Assembly (NCBI GenBank): GCA_021772295.1
Contig: JAJFMG010000070.1
Location: 1 to 5,927, forward strand
Direction of reading: 5' to 3'
From: Chlamydiota bacterium
GTDB lineage: Bacteria; Chlamydiota; Chlamydiia; Chlamydiales; Simkaniaceae
DNA: 5,927 nt
The position numbers and the translations under genes were made by a program. This document shows positions 5,594 to 5,927 of the stretch, piece after piece. The notes under the pieces were generated by a model. It was not told where the DNA came from and made no database searches. It saw nothing but the letters and a program-made list of their open reading frames with translations. Positions within the stretch are counted from its first letter, which is position 1; each line of letters starts with the position of its first letter.

Positions 5594-5927
5594 TTATTTC
5601 TGAAAAAATTCTCTCAAGTCTTTTGCAAACTCTTTGTGCGCATGATCTTCAACGTAAAACATGTGCCCACCTTCATAATATTTCTTTGTGATATTGGGAC
5701 GAATAGATTTGGGAAGACTTAAGTGATCTATCATATAATCAGAGGCCATATATGGCGTTGCTAAGTCATAATAGCCTGAGGCTACAAAAAGTTTCAGTTT
5801 AGGATTTGTCTGCATAGCAATGCGCAAATTACTAAGCGCACTTGGATACCCTATTTTGGACCAACTGCTTCCTTTGTAGAAATCCCATTTTTGATTCACA
5901 TCTATATTTAAAATAACATAGGGAATC
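5594..5927 (-). CDS. serine carboxypeptidase-like (S10) hydrolase, N-terminal part beyond the window
   Basis: This is the last ~111 codons of an alpha/beta-hydrolase-fold peptidase of the S10 serine carboxypeptidase family; the frame is open to the right edge. Two of the three catalytic residues are visible: the Asp in LKLFVASGYYDLATPY and the His in YYEGGHMFY, in the order and spacing of the family. The preceding WDFYKGSSW...YPSALSNLRIAMQTNP matches the usual sequence before the Asp motif. The nucleophile Ser (GESYGG-type motif), any signal peptide and the start lie outside. Bacterial members are usually exported. The GTG at 5899 is internal, because the family's sequence continues upstream of it. 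The gene ends with TAA 55 bases before the synthase TTG and lies on the same strand, so read-through into the polyketide operon is possible, but nothing links the functions. Confidence 0.85.
   Translation of the reverse strand, partial: IPYVILNIDVNQKWDFYKGSSWSKIGYPSALSNLRIAMQTNPKLKLFVASGYYDLATPYMASDYMIDHLSLPKSIRPNITKKYYEGGHMFYVEDHAHKEFAKDLREFFQK

Noticed and set aside
5100..5722. Plus-strand open frames opposite the synthase and hydrolase genes, and a second minus frame inside the synthase gene
   Set aside because: The synthase and hydrolase frames carry all expected catalytic motifs; the other frames are biased, repetitive shadows.
5745..5756. 12-bp palindrome GCCATATATGGC in the hydrolase gene
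   Set aside because: Short and within coding sequence; expected by chance at this size in several kilobases.
1..5927. tRNA, rRNA, CRISPR arrays, riboswitches or replication origin
   Set aside because: I looked for repeated spacers, tRNA-like arms and known RNA motifs on both strands and saw none that could be supported by eye.

Overview
The window is AT-rich bacterial DNA. All six intact or edge-truncated genes lie on the minus strand, so the story reads from high to low coordinates. The mix of a type III polyketide synthase mini-operon, a drug/metabolite-type MFS protein and several decayed toxin and transposase fragments suggests a Gram-negative bacterium with an accessory, eroding region. 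A host-associated lineage such as environmental Chlamydiota or a Legionella-like gammaproteobacterium would fit. That placement is an impression from gene content and base composition, and the window holds no rRNA or other marker to settle it.

Right part (5927 to 3153, minus). The window opens inside the C-terminal part of a serine-carboxypeptidase-like (S10) hydrolase. A 55-base gap separates it from a tightly packed three-gene unit: a type III polyketide synthase starting at TTG, a 168-residue multi-pass membrane protein that overlaps it through TAATG, and a UbiG-like SAM methyltransferase that overlaps the membrane protein by 31 bases. The simplest reading is a small pathway: the synthase builds a pyrone or phenolic lipid from an acyl starter, the membrane protein processes or holds it in the membrane, and the methyltransferase methylates it. 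A perfect 28-bp palindrome sits inside the first 30 codons of the synthase gene.

Middle (3152 to 2517). No intact gene is visible here. The stretch holds the 3' part of an AbiEii/AbiGii-type nucleotidyltransferase toxin gene (minus, interrupted by stops). This abuts the first ~37 codons of an IS30-family transposase (plus, start codon lost), with the junction near 2771-2783.

Left-middle (2516 to 1517). A histidine-phosphatase (phosphoglycerate-mutase-like) gene is followed by a small protein with two CxxC pairs and a conserved YQKDGPG segment, probably a zinc ribbon. They are likely co-transcribed, with a short hairpin between them.

Left (1516 to 1). A 423-base gap contains a decayed PIN-domain toxin C-terminus on the plus strand and a 10-bp AT-rich inverted repeat. 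Beyond it is an MFS transporter gene that runs off the left edge. The two toxin remnants and the transposase fragment mark both intergenic spaces as old insertion sites of mobile or selfish modules.
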